Assembly (NCBI RefSeq): GCF_021398735.1
Contig: NZ_CP090349.1
Span: forward strand, 2,861,001-2,925,000
Origin: Methylobacterium oryzae
GTDB taxonomy: Bacteria; Pseudomonadota; Alphaproteobacteria; Rhizobiales; Beijerinckiaceae
Length of the DNA stretch: 64,000 bases
Reading direction: 5' to 3'
Positions 44,255 to 52,883 of this stretch are shown one piece after another. Position numbers and translations under genes: made by a program. Numbering within the stretch: the first letter of the stretch is position 1; every line of letters begins with the position of its first letter. The notes beneath the pieces are model-generated. The model did no database searches, had not been told where the DNA came from, and saw only the letters and a program-made list of their open reading frames with translations.

Positions 44255-44896
44255 ATGCCAGTCACCCAGCGCAGCGCCATCTTCATCGACGGCGCCAACC
44301 TCTACGCCACCACCAAGGCCCTCGGTTTCGACATCGACTACAAGAAGCTGCTCAAGGAATTTCAGTCGCGGGAGAACCTCCTGCGGGCATTCTACTACAC
44401 GGCCATGATCGAGGATCAGGAATACTCCTCGATCCGGCCGCTGATCGACTGGCTCGACTACAACGGCTACCGCGTCGTGACCAAGCCCGTGAAGGAGTTC
44501 ACGGACTCGATGGGGCGGCGGAAGTACAAGGGCAACATGGACATCGAGCTGGCGATCGACGCCCTCGAGCTCAGCCCGCACATCGACCACATGATCCTGT
44601 TCTCCGGCGACGGCGATTTCCGCTCGCTCGTCGAGGCGATGCAGCGGCGCGGCGTGAAGGTGACGGTGATCTCCACGATCCAGACCCAGCCGGCGATGAT
44701 CTCCGACGAGTTGCGACGGCAGGCCGACGAGTTCGTCGACCTCGCGAGCCTCGCGGGCCGGATCGGGCGCGAGCCCGGCGAGCGCCCGGCGCGGGCCTCC
44801 GGCGAGGCGCCGACCCGCTACCGCGGGGAGGGAAGGGCCAATCCGGGCCTGGAGAACCGCTACGGCATCCGCCAGCCGGAGGCCGAGGAGGAGTAG
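44255..44896 (+). CDS. NYN-domain (LabA/DUF88) protein
   Basis: A 213-residue protein with a PIN-like NYN domain. It has FIDGANLYATTKALGFDIDY near the start, the acidic patch KGNMDIELAIDALE, and FSGDGDFRSLVEAM, giving the conserved Asp residues expected of a metal-dependent RNase. The basic, disordered C-terminus (ERPARASGEAPTRYRGEGR) may bind RNA. ATG 44255 gives the family N-terminus. Its position after rel is frequent in rhizobial genomes but its target RNA is unknown. Confidence 0.85.
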   Translation: MPVTQRSAIFIDGANLYATTKALGFDIDYKKLLKEFQSRENLLRAFYYTAMIEDQEYSSIRPLIDWLDYNGYRVVTKPVKEFTDSMGRRKYKGNMDIELAIDALELSPHIDHMILFSGDGDFRSLVEAMQRRGVKVTVISTIQTQPAMISDELRRQADEFVDLASLAGRIGREPGERPARASGEAPTRYRGEGRANPGLENRYGIRQPEAEEE

Positions 44897-44900
44897 CGCC

Positions 44901-45470
44901 TCAGGCGCTGCCCCCGTCGAGCCAGTCGAGGACCTGCCTGGCGCTCCGGTCCGGCGGGAAGACCGGATAGAACAGCTCGCTCACGACGCCGTCGTCGATC
45001 ACCAGGGTGAGGCGGCGCAGCAGCACCTGGCCGCCGGCCTCGAAGGTGGGCAGGCGCGCCGCCATCGCGAAGGCCCGGTGCGGATCGGCCAGCAGCGGGA
45101 AGGGCAGGCGCAGGCGCTCGGCCGCCTCCCGCTGGTAGGCGCTCGTCTGGGTCGAGAGGCCGAAGACCTGGGCGACGCCTCGGGCCGTCAGCGCGGCGTG
45201 GTGATCGCGGAAATCGCAGGCCTGCGGCGTGCAGCCCCGGGCGCCGGGAATGGCGTCCCAGTCGGGCGTCAGGCCCGGCTGGCCCGGCTCGCCGGTGCGC
45301 GGGTAGGCGTAGGCCACGGTGCGGCCCGGCAGCCGCGCCAGCGAGACCGTGCGGCCGTTGGTGGCGGTGAGCGCCACGTCGGGCAGGCGCATCCCGCGCA
45401 GGTGATCGGCCGCGCCGTCGTCGACGGGGACCGGCAGGTCGTCGGGCAGGGTATCGTGGGTGGAGGGCAT
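44901..45470 (-). CDS. atypical peroxiredoxin/redoxin-family protein
   Basis: A 189-residue thioredoxin-fold redoxin. Strand and helix pattern fit the AhpC/TSA superfamily (MRLPDVALTATNGRTVSLAR, then LPFPLLADPHRAFA, then LTLVIDDGVVSELFYPVFPP). The usual PxxxTxxC catalytic block is replaced by PRTGEPG followed by GCTPQAC, so Cys80 and Cys85 are the likely redox pair. Activity as a peroxidase is plausible, not certain. ATG 45470 is preferred over longer frames. Convergent with the NYN gene. Confidence 0.75.
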   Translation of the reverse strand: MPSTHDTLPDDLPVPVDDGAADHLRGMRLPDVALTATNGRTVSLARLPGRTVAYAYPRTGEPGQPGLTPDWDAIPGARGCTPQACDFRDHHAALTARGVAQVFGLSTQTSAYQREAAERLRLPFPLLADPHRAFAMAARLPTFEAGGQVLLRRLTLVIDDGVVSELFYPVFPPDRSARQVLDWLDGGSA

Positions 45471-45591
45471 GGGTCGCTCCGCAGGATCGCAGGCTCGGGA
45501 CGCCGCACCGGCTAATCCGGGATCTTGTGACATCGCGCGGTCAGCGCAAGGCGAGCGCATCACGGCCTGCGCGCGCCCCCTGTAGGAACGA

Positions 45592-45683
45592 TCGTCTTTG
45601 CGAGCGGAGCGAAGCAATCCAGCGGCACCACGCCCGCGGACGTCGCGCTGCCCTGGGTCGCTTCGCTGCGCTCGCGATGACGG
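45592..45683 (+). repeat. intergenic palindromic element, copy E
   Basis: Same family as 290-383. The left end has lost one C (TCGTC instead of CCGTC); the right end GACGG is intact. It lies between the minus-strand redoxin and smpB genes, directly after smpB. Confidence 0.85.
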
Positions 45684-45690
45684 CCCGGCC

Positions 45691-46164
45691 TCAGCCCCGG
45701 TCGCGCAGCAGCCGCGCCCGGTCGCGCTGCCAGTCGCGCTCCTTGACCGCCTCGCGCTTGTCGTGGGCCTGCTTGCCCTTGCCGAGGCCGAGCTCGACCT
45801 TCGCCCGCCCTTTGTCGTTGAAGTAGATCTTCAGCGGCACCACCGTGTAGCCCTGGCGCTGGGTCGCGCCGATCAGCTTGTTGATCTGGCGGCGGTGCAG
45901 CAGCAGGCGGCGCGGGCGCTTGGTGTCGTGGTTGAAGCGGTTCGCCTCCAGGTATTCCGGGATGTAGGCGTTGAACAGCATCAGGTCGTTGCCGGAGGGT
46001 CCGGCATAGGCCTCGCCGATCGTCGCCTTGCCGCCGCGCAGGGATTTCACCTCGGTGCCGGTCAGCGCGATGCCGGCCTCGAGCGTGTCCTCGATCGTGT
46101 AGTGATAGCGCGCGGCGCGGTTGTCGGCGACGATGCGCCGACTGGGCTCCGGTTTCGGGGCCAT
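45691..46164 (-). CDS. smpB: SsrA-binding protein SmpB
   Basis: A 157-residue tmRNA-binding protein that brings tmRNA to stalled ribosomes. The beta-barrel core shows [40 protein letters not shown] and [20 protein letters not shown], followed by the basic C-terminal helix ([18 protein letters not shown]) that enters the mRNA channel. It is 15 bases downstream of dapA on the same strand. tmRNA itself is not in this window. Confidence 0.96.
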   Translation of the reverse strand: MAPKPEPSRRIVADNRAARYHYTIEDTLEAGIALTGTEVKSLRGGKATIGEAYAGPSGNDLMLFNAYIPEYLEANRFNHDTKRPRRLLLHRRQINKLIGATQRQGYTVVPLKIYFNDKGRAKVELGLGKGKQAHDKREAVKERDWQRDRARLLRDRG

Positions 46165-46179
46165 GATGCGTGACTTCCC

Positions 46180-47079
46180 TCAGTCGACCAGCAGGCCGGC
46201 GTGGCGCAGGGCGTCGTCGACGATGCGCTTGGTGGGCTCGGTCACCGGCACCAGCGGCAGGCGCAGCTCGTCGGTCATGTGGCCGAGCCGCGACAGCGCG
46301 TACTTCACCGGCGCCGGGTTAGCCTCGGCGAACAGGCCGGTCTGCAGGGGGAACAGCCTGTCCTGGAGGGCCAGCGCCTTGGCGTAGTCGCCCGCGAGCG
46401 TCGCTTCCTGTAGGTCGGCGCAGAGGCGCGGGGCGACGTTCGCCACCACCGAGATGCAGCCGTGGCCGCCGTGGGCGTTGTAGCCGAGCGCCGTCGCATC
46501 TTCGCCCGAAAGCTGGACGAAGCTCGCGCCCATGGCCTGACGCTGCTGGCTGACGCGGTCGATCTTGGCGGTCGCGTCCTTCACGCCGGCGATGTTCTTC
46601 AGCTCGAAGAGCCGGGCCATCGTCTCGACGCTCATGTCGACGACGGAGCGCGGCGGGATGTTGTAGATGATGATCGGGATGCCGACCGCGTCGTTGACGG
46701 CCTTGAAGTGGGCGTAGAGGCCCGCCTGCGTCGGCTTGTTGTAGTACGGCGTCACCACCAGGACGGCGTCGGCGCCCGCGCGCTCGGCGTGCTGCGCCCG
46801 CTCGACCGCCTCGGCGGTGGAGTTGGAGCCCGCGCCCGCCACGACCGGCACGCGCGCGCCCGCCTCGTCGATGCAGGCCTCGACCACCCGGTCGTGCTCG
46901 GAATGGGTCAGGGTCGGGCTCTCGCCGGTGGTGCCGGTGGGCACGAGGCCGTGGCTGCCCTGCTCGATCTGCCAGCGCACGAACTTCCGGAAGGCGGCCT
47001 CGTCGAAGGCCCCGTCGCGGAAGGGCGTCACAAGCGCGGTGAGCGAGCCCCGCAGGCGGCTCCCGGTCATCTCGGTCAT
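46180..47079 (-). CDS. dapA: 4-hydroxy-tetrahydrodipicolinate synthase
   Basis: A 299-residue TIM-barrel aldolase that condenses pyruvate with aspartate semialdehyde for lysine and meso-DAP. It has [14 protein letters not shown], the Tyr in [13 protein letters not shown], and the Schiff-base Lys in [14 protein letters not shown] 47079 ([11 protein letters not shown]) or 47070 are both possible; the longer frame runs into the divergent gap. It is co-oriented with smpB, a common pairing. Expected to be feedback-inhibited by lysine. Confidence 0.95.
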   Translation of the reverse strand: MTEMTGSRLRGSLTALVTPFRDGAFDEAAFRKFVRWQIEQGSHGLVPTGTTGESPTLTHSEHDRVVEACIDEAGARVPVVAGAGSNSTAEAVERAQHAERAGADAVLVVTPYYNKPTQAGLYAHFKAVNDAVGIPIIIYNIPPRSVVDMSVETMARLFELKNIAGVKDATAKIDRVSQQRQAMGASFVQLSGEDATALGYNAHGGHGCISVVANVAPRLCADLQEATLAGDYAKALALQDRLFPLQTGLFAEANPAPVKYALSRLGHMTDELRLPLVPVTEPTKRIVDDALRHAGLLVD

Positions 47080-47279
47080 CTCAGGCGTCCCAAAGGGTCC
47101 CAGCTGGGATTTCGGCGGTCTCGGCGCCGCGCGTGGTCCGCATCGTACGGGCACGGACCGGCAGACATAGGCGGTCGCGTCACGGCGCGCAAACAGATCG
47201 TGGGGACGGTTAACGCGATCTTAATGGTCACGGACCGATCCTCGACCTTTCCCGCTCCGGTGATCAGTAGGGGGGAATC

Positions 47280-49619
47280 GTGATCCGACCCGCGGCCTCG
47301 CATCCGGCCCCGAAGCGCACGTCCCTCACCGCCGCCGCGCTCGTCGCCACCGTCGGCGTGGCGCTCGCCGGCCCAGCCGGCCAAGCCGGCATCGACGCGC
47401 CCACGACGCCGCCGGCCACGCAGCCCGCGCCGCCGGCGAGCGACGCCGCCCTCTCGACCGCCCAGGTCCGGGGCGCGCAGGCCGTGAAGGCGAGCGACCC
47501 TGTCGCGGCCGACGCCCTGAAGCTCGATCCGGTCCACGCCTCGAGCGGCGACGACAAGGGCGAGGAGCCCGCCCGGACGCTGCCGGCCGCGGCCTCGGCC
47601 TACGCCTCCGCCGACCCCGACGCCCCGGTGGCCTTCCCGCTGCCGGACGCCGCGGTCACCCCGGCGGCCCCGGTGCCCGAGGTGCCGGATCCCGCGCGCC
47701 CGAAGATCTCCGGCGACACCGACCCGACGCTGCTGCGCGGCGCCATCGACCTCTACCGCAAGGGCCGCGTCGCCGACGGCGACCGGATGCGCGACGGCTT
47801 CACCGACCCGGCCGCGAAGGCGCTGCTCGAATGGGTGGCGATCCGCGCGGGCGCCGGGATCGGCTTCAACCGCACCGTGGCCTTCGTCCGGGCCAATCCG
47901 GACTGGCCGGCCGGCCCGCTGCTGCGCCGCCGGGCCGAGGAGGCGCTGCTCTCCGAGAAGAAGGCGCCCGCGACGGTCCGGGCCTACTTCGCCACGGCGA
48001 AGCCGGTGAGCGCGCCGGGCAAGTTCGCCTTGGCGCTGGCCCTGCGCGCCGACGGCTGCGACGCCGACGCCGCCGAGATGGTCCGAGACCTCTGGCGCAC
48101 CGAGAGCTTCGGGCGGAGCCTGGAAGCGAAGGTGCTCGACGCCTTCCCGGACGCGCTGACCCGGGTCGACCACCGCTACCGGATGGAGCGGGCGCTCCTG
48201 AAGGACGACTGGGAGAGCGCCGGCCGGGCCGCCGGCTACGCGGGCGGCGCCTATGCCAGCCTCGTGCGCGCCCGCCGGGCCGTGGAGGACAAGTCCTCCG
48301 GCGCCGCTTCCGCGCTCGCCGCGGTGCCGCCGTCGCTGCGCAGCGACGCGTCCTACATCTTCTCCCGGGCGCAGTATTTCCGCCGGGCCGACAAGCCCGA
48401 AGCCGCCGCCGCCGTGCTCGCGACGGCGCCGAGCAACCCGGACGTGCTGGTCGACGGCGACGAGTGGTGGATCGAGCGCCGGATCGTGGCGCGCAAGCTC
48501 CTCGACCTCGGCGATGCCAAGACCGCCTACGCGGTGGCGAGCCAGCCGGCGGCGCGCTCGCCCGAGAAGCGCATCGAGGCCGAGTTCCACGCCGGCTGGA
48601 TCGCGCTCCGCTTCGCCGGCGATCCCGCCGCCGCCGCGCAGCATTTCGCCCGGGTGGCGGCGATCGCCGAGAGCCCGATCTCGGTGGCGCGGGCCGCCTA
48701 CTGGCAGGGACGGGCGGCCGAGGCGCTCGGCCAGTCGGAGGAGGCGAAGCGCTTCTACGAGCGCGCCGCCCTGCAGCCGATCGCCTATTACGGCCAGGTG
48801 GCCCGGGCCCGGCTCGGCCAGACCAGCCTGCCCCTGCGGGCGCCGGCCGACCTCGAGGGCGCGGAGCGCCAGGCCTTCGACGGGCGGCTCTCCATCCGCG
48901 CCCTGCGCCTGCTCGGCGAGGCCGGGATCAAGGAGCTGGCCCTGCCGCTCTACATCGACGCCGCCCGGGACCTCTCGGACCCGCGCGAGCTCCAGGCGCT
49001 CGGCGACCTCGCCACCGACATGAAGGACGCCCGCGCCCTGGTGGCGATCGGCAAGCTCGCGGTCCAGCGCGGCCTGCCGCTCGACGCCCACGCCTACCCG
49101 ACGATCGGGATCCCCACCTACGAGACCTTCACGGCGGTCCCGCAGGTCGAGCGGGCCATGGTCTACGCCATCGCCCGCCAGGAGAGCCAGTTCGACCCGC
49201 GCGCCCAGTCGGGCGTCGGCGCCAGGGGGCTGATGCAGATGATGCCGGCCACCGCCCAGCGCACCGCCCGCCGGGTCTCGACCGCCTTCGACGTCGACCG
49301 CCTGACCAGCGATCCCGCCTACTGCGCGAGGCTCGGCCAGGCCCATCTCGGCGAGCTGATGGAGGATTGGCGCGGCTCCTACGTGCTCGCCTTCGCCTCC
49401 TACAACGCGGGCGGCGGCAACGTGAAGAAGTGGATCGACGCCTACGGCGACCCGCGCAAGGGCGACGTCGACGTGATCGACTGGGTGGAGCGCATCCCCT
49501 TCACGGAGACGCGCAACTACGTGCAGCGGGTCATGGAGAACCTGCAGGTCTACCGCTCGCGGCTCGACAGCCGCAGCGCCCTGCTGATCGAGGGCGACCT
49601 CCACCGCGGCGCGCGGTAG
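47280..49619 (+). CDS. slt: soluble lytic murein transglycosylase (Slt70-type)
   Basis: A 779-residue periplasmic enzyme that cleaves peptidoglycan to 1,6-anhydromuropeptides. A signal segment (LTAAALVATVGVALAGPAG) is followed by a Pro/Ala linker of about 110 residues, a long helical superhelix (U-domain, YWQGRAAEALGQSEEAKRF), and the SLT domain with catalytic Glu635 (ARQESQFDPRAQSGVGARGL cut before MQMMPATA) and FASYNAGGGNVKKW. GTG 47280 follows AGGGGGG. The Pro/Ala linker after the signal is longer than in E. coli Slt70. Confidence 0.92.
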   Translation: MIRPAASHPAPKRTSLTAAALVATVGVALAGPAGQAGIDAPTTPPATQPAPPASDAALSTAQVRGAQAVKASDPVAADALKLDPVHASSGDDKGEEPARTLPAAASAYASADPDAPVAFPLPDAAVTPAAPVPEVPDPARPKISGDTDPTLLRGAIDLYRKGRVADGDRMRDGFTDPAAKALLEWVAIRAGAGIGFNRTVAFVRANPDWPAGPLLRRRAEEALLSEKKAPATVRAYFATAKPVSAPGKFALALALRADGCDADAAEMVRDLWRTESFGRSLEAKVLDAFPDALTRVDHRYRMERALLKDDWESAGRAAGYAGGAYASLVRARRAVEDKSSGAASALAAVPPSLRSDASYIFSRAQYFRRADKPEAAAAVLATAPSNPDVLVDGDEWWIERRIVARKLLDLGDAKTAYAVASQPAARSPEKRIEAEFHAGWIALRFAGDPAAAAQHFARVAAIAESPISVARAAYWQGRAAEALGQSEEAKRFYERAALQPIAYYGQVARARLGQTSLPLRAPADLEGAERQAFDGRLSIRALRLLGEAGIKELALPLYIDAARDLSDPRELQALGDLATDMKDARALVAIGKLAVQRGLPLDAHAYPTIGIPTYETFTAVPQVERAMVYAIARQESQFDPRAQSGVGARGLMQMMPATAQRTARRVSTAFDVDRLTSDPAYCARLGQAHLGELMEDWRGSYVLAFASYNAGGGNVKKWIDAYGDPRKGDVDVIDWVERIPFTETRNYVQRVMENLQVYRSRLDSRSALLIEGDLHRGAR

Positions 49620-49630
49620 CGGGCTCCTCA

Positions 49631-49656
49631 CCGTCTTTGCGAGCGGAGCGAAGCAG
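49631..49656 (+). repeat. half copy of the intergenic palindromic element (copy F)
   Basis: Only the left arm is present: CCGTCTTTGCGAGCGGAGCG followed by AAGCAG. The right arm is missing, so it cannot form the full hairpin; it is a remnant or a solo end. It lies 11 bases after the transglycosylase stop. Confidence 0.75.
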
Positions 49657-49816
49657 AGACGAAGTTCTCGATCTGCGGCCTGCCGCCGCGACGTAACCCA
49701 CACCCCAGCTCCGCCGCGGCATAGCTTTTGGTTGTGCCCTCGCTGCCTCGCTCCCTAGAAGATGGTCCGGTCCGCATTGACCGGCTCCCGAGAGCCCGCG
49801 CTGCCGAGAGGTTCCC

Positions 49817-50803
49817 ATGCTGCGTTCGAGATCGGGTTTCGCCCTCCTGCTGAGCACCGCGCTCGCGGCCGCCGCCCCGGCCCTGGCCCAGGAGGCCTCC
49901 ACCGCCGAGCAGACGATCGACGTGATGAACACGCTGTTCGGCAAGCATCCGGGCGCCCGGGCCAACCACGCCAAGGGCGTGGTCGCCGAGGGCAGCTTCA
50001 CCCCGTCGCCCGAGGCGGCGAAGATCAGCAAGGCCTCCCTGTTCCAGGGGCCGGCGGTGCCGGTGACGATCCGGTTCTCGGACGCCACCGGCGTCCCGAC
50101 CATCCCGGACGGCGCGGCCGACGCCAACCCGCACGGCCTCGCCCTCAAGTTCAAGCTGAGCGACGGCTCCGAGATGGACGTCGTCACGAACTCGCTGAAG
50201 TACTTCCCGGTCGCCACGGGCGAGGAGTTCCGCGACCTCCTGAAGGCCGCCGCCGAGAGCGGCCCGAACGCGGCCCATCCGACCGCGCTGGAGCGCTTCG
50301 CCGCCGCCCACCCGGCCGCCGCCACCGCGGGCGGGACCGCCAGGACCCCGTCGAGCCTCGCACGGCAGACCTACAACGGCGTCAACGCCTTCATCCTGGT
50401 GGACGCGGCCGGCAAGCGGCAGCCGTTCCGGTTCCGCTTCGTGCCGGTGGAGGGCGAGGAGATCCTCGCCCCCGAGGAGGCGGCCAAGCGCGATCCGAAC
50501 TTCCTGATGGCCGAGATCGGCCCGCGGGTCGCCAAGACTCCGGCGAGGTTCCGGATGCTGGCCCAGCTCGCCGAGCCGGGTGACCCCACCAACGACGCCA
50601 CCAAGCCCTGGCCGGACGACCGGAAGACGGTCGATCTCGGCACCGTGACGGTGAGCAAGGTCGTGCCCGACAGCGCCGAGGCCGAGAAGGCGCTGCTGTT
50701 CATGCCGAACAACCTGACCGACGGGATCGAGGTTTCGGACGACCCGCTGATCGACGCCCGCGTCCAGGCCTACGCGGTCTCGTTCAGCCGCCGCTCGCAG
50801 TAG
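49817..50803 (+). CDS. catalase-family haem peroxidase (SrpA-type, secreted)
   Basis: A 328-residue minimal catalase-fold protein with a signal peptide (MLRSRSGFALLLSTALAAAAPALA). The distal His is in GARANHAKGVV, the Asn in VTNSLKYFPV, and the proximal haem-ligand Tyr in RVQAYAVSFSRR. These short relatives act as peroxidases on organic substrates with little catalase activity. The signal peptide places it in the periplasm. GGTTCCC precedes the ATG, a weak ribosome site. Confidence 0.88.
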   Translation: MLRSRSGFALLLSTALAAAAPALAQEASTAEQTIDVMNTLFGKHPGARANHAKGVVAEGSFTPSPEAAKISKASLFQGPAVPVTIRFSDATGVPTIPDGAADANPHGLALKFKLSDGSEMDVVTNSLKYFPVATGEEFRDLLKAAAESGPNAAHPTALERFAAAHPAAATAGGTARTPSSLARQTYNGVNAFILVDAAGKRQPFRFRFVPVEGEEILAPEEAAKRDPNFLMAEIGPRVAKTPARFRMLAQLAEPGDPTNDATKPWPDDRKTVDLGTVTVSKVVPDSAEAEKALLFMPNNLTDGIEVSDDPLIDARVQAYAVSFSRRSQ

Positions 50804-50862
50804 CGCGGCCCGGCCGGACGGAGTCTCCGACCCGTCGCCTCATCCCGAGGTGCCGGAGCGGA

Positions 50863-51111
50863 TCAGCGGCCCGTCCCGGCCTTCGGGGCGGAGGGCGGCT
50901 TCGCGCCGCCCGGCTGCCCCTTGCTCTCGACCGGGCCCGTGCGGGCGCCGTCCCGGGTGGCGCCGGTGCCGCTGAGGCCGCCCGCGCCCATGCTGGTCGT
51001 GCGGGCGCCGGCATCCTGGCCGGCCTTGCCCCGGCCCTCGGCGGCGTGAACGGTCCCCGTCGCGCCGGCGAGGAGGACGGCGAGCAGCGTCGTACGGGTC
51101 AGGATCCTCAT
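50863..51111 (-). CDS. small secreted Gly-rich protein
   Basis: An 82-residue exported protein: signal peptide MRILTRTTLLAVLLAGATGT ending VHA, then a low-complexity Gly/Ala/Lys mature part (GLSGTGATRDGARTGPVES) likely disordered. Function unknown. Confidence 0.55.
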   Translation of the reverse strand: MRILTRTTLLAVLLAGATGTVHAAEGRGKAGQDAGARTTSMGAGGLSGTGATRDGARTGPVESKGQPGGAKPPSAPKAGTGR

Positions 51112-51196
51112 GGGGCCTCCGCGGGTCCACCGCCGCCCGGGCGGGCTCTCCGGTCCAACCGGGCGCGCCCGGGAGCGTTCCCGTGAGGACGGGGCG

Positions 51197-51775
51197 TCAC
51201 CCGGCGGCGCGCAGGCCCGCGGCGGCGCGGCGGCCCCGCCGCTCGGCGGGATCCTGGAACACCCCCGACCACAGGCCGAGGCGGCGCCCCCAGGCCCGGT
51301 CCGCCGCGGGCGCGTAGTCCGGCGCGAGGTCCCGGTCGGGCAGGGCGAGGCCCTGCGCCACCATCCAGGCCCCGAGATCCGCCTCGCCGACCCGGCAGAG
51401 CGCCGCGCCCGCCTCGCCCCGCGGCTCGCAGGTGACGGCCGCCCCGCCGATCCGGTCGGCGAGCGCCCGGGCGGCGTCGCGGCCGCACGGGTAGGGCCGG
51501 TCCCGGGCGTCCGCGCAGGTCGCGTCGGCCTCCGGCGCGGCGATCCCGAACAGGCTCACCGGCCGTCCGCCGACGCGCAGCGTCCCGCCGTCGATCACCT
51601 GGGCGGGGCCGCGCAGGATCTCGCCGGCCCGCGCGGGGCCGTGCCAGCCGAGGCCGCCCGCCACGAGCGCGGCGAGGAGCGGCAGGCGCGAGCGGTCGCC
51701 CCTGTCGTCCGGGCAGAGGAGGGTGCCGGCGAGGCCGGCCGCGCAGGCGAGGAGGATACCGACGTAGAGCGACAT
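51197..51775 (-). CDS. SNase-like (thermonuclease-fold) membrane protein, probably inactive
   Basis: A 192-residue protein: two hydrophobic N-terminal segments (LYVGILLACAAGLAGTLL; LPLLAALVAGGLGW), then an SNase-like barrel (VIDGGTLRVGGRPVSLFGIA, CRVGEADLGAWMVAQGLALP). The calcium site motif DGDT reads DGGT (residues 62-65), and the catalytic GIDAPE reads GIAAPE (77-82) with the preceding Arg absent. A nuclease role is therefore unlikely; a binding role is possible. Four Cys in the barrel may form disulphides. Confidence 0.75.
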   Translation of the reverse strand: MSLYVGILLACAAGLAGTLLCPDDRGDRSRLPLLAALVAGGLGWHGPARAGEILRGPAQVIDGGTLRVGGRPVSLFGIAAPEADATCADARDRPYPCGRDAARALADRIGGAAVTCEPRGEAGAALCRVGEADLGAWMVAQGLALPDRDLAPDYAPAADRAWGRRLGLWSGVFQDPAERRGRRAAAGLRAAG

Positions 51776-51887
51776 GGTCTCAGGTCTCCGGAAGGGCTAT
51801 GGCGGCCCTTGTGCCGAAGCCCCGCCCCGCGACCCTGACGCCGGCTGTCAGCGTCCCGTCAGGCGGCGCGGCCTAGCCTGCGCCCGC

Positions 51888-52202
51888 ATGAGCCCGTTCC
51901 CGCCCCGCCGCCTCGTTCTCGCCCTCGGCCTGCTGGCCACCCTCGCGGGCGGGCCCCTGCACGCCTCCGAGGATGCCGACCGGGCCCGCCGGGCCCTGGA
52001 GAGCGGCGAGATCCGCCCCCTCGACGCGGTGCTGGCGGCGGCCCGGGCGGCGGTGCCGGGGGACGTCGTGTCGGTCGACCTCAAGCACGACGACGGGCAC
52101 TGGCTGTACAAGCTGCGCATCCTCGGGCCCGACGGGAAGCGCCGGACCGTGAAGGTCGATGCCGGCACGCTCAAGATCCTGGACGAGGACGACGATGATT
52201 GA
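51888..52202 (+). CDS. secreted PepSY-domain protein
   Basis: A 104-residue exported protein: signal peptide (MSPFPPRRLVLALGLLATLA, ending LHAS), then a PepSY domain (IRPLDAVLAAARAAVPGDVV, LYKLRILGPDGKRRTVKVDA, TLKILDEDDDD). PepSY domains are inhibitory or sensory and often precede two-component genes. It starts the operon with the response regulator (12 bases on) and kinase, so it may modulate the kinase's periplasmic sensor. Confidence 0.85.
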   Translation: MSPFPPRRLVLALGLLATLAGGPLHASEDADRARRALESGEIRPLDAVLAAARAAVPGDVVSVDLKHDDGHWLYKLRILGPDGKRRTVKVDAGTLKILDEDDDD

Positions 52203-52214
52203 GGAGGCCGGCCC

Positions 52215-52883
52215 GTGCGCGTCCTGATCGTCGAGGACGAGCCGCGCATCGCGGCGGACATCCGGCAGGGCCTGGAGAGGGCCGGCTACGTCGCCGACGT
52301 GGTGGCGGACGGCGAGGCGGCGTGGTTCCGCGCCGAGACCGAGACGTACGACGCCATGGTGCTGGATCTCGGCCTGCCGCGCCTCGACGGGCTCGGCGTG
52401 CTGCGCCGCCTGCGCGCCGCCGACATCACCCTGCCTGTCCTGATCCTGACCGCCCGCGACGGCTGGCGCGAGCGCGTCGAGGGCATCGACGCCGGCGCCG
52501 ACGACTACCTCGCCAAGCCGTTCCGCATGGAGGAGCTGGTCGCGCGGCTGCGGGCGATCCTGCGGCGCACCGCCGGCCACGCCGCGCCGGTGCTGCGCGC
52601 CGGCACGGTCGAGCTCGACACCCGCACCCGCGCGGTCAGCGTCGACGGCAGGCCCACGGAGCTGACCGCCCTGGAATACCGGCTGCTGGCCTTCCTGCTG
52701 CACCGGCAGGGGCAGGTCGTGCCGGCGGGCGAGCTGCTCGACCACCTTCACGGCGTCGGGACCGAGCGCGAGGCCAACGCCCTGGAGGCGCTCCTGACGC
52801 GCCTGCGGCGCAAGATCGGGCCGGGGGTGATCGAGACCCGCCGCGGCCAGGGCTACCTGATTGCCGGACCGGACGGACCGTGA
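52215..52883 (+). CDS. OmpR/PhoB-family response regulator
   Basis: A 222-residue response regulator. The receiver domain has the acidic pocket (VEDEP), phosphoacceptor Asp51 in MVLDLGLPRLDG, Thr in ILTARD and Lys in DYLAKPFR; the C-terminal winged helix carries TALEYRLLAFLLHRQGQVV and ETRRGQGYLI. GTG 52215 has GGAGG upstream. Its stop overlaps the kinase start by 4 bases. Confidence 0.93.
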   Translation: MRVLIVEDEPRIAADIRQGLERAGYVADVVADGEAAWFRAETETYDAMVLDLGLPRLDGLGVLRRLRAADITLPVLILTARDGWRERVEGIDAGADDYLAKPFRMEELVARLRAILRRTAGHAAPVLRAGTVELDTRTRAVSVDGRPTELTALEYRLLAFLLHRQGQVVPAGELLDHLHGVGTEREANALEALLTRLRRKIGPGVIETRRGQGYLIAGPDGP

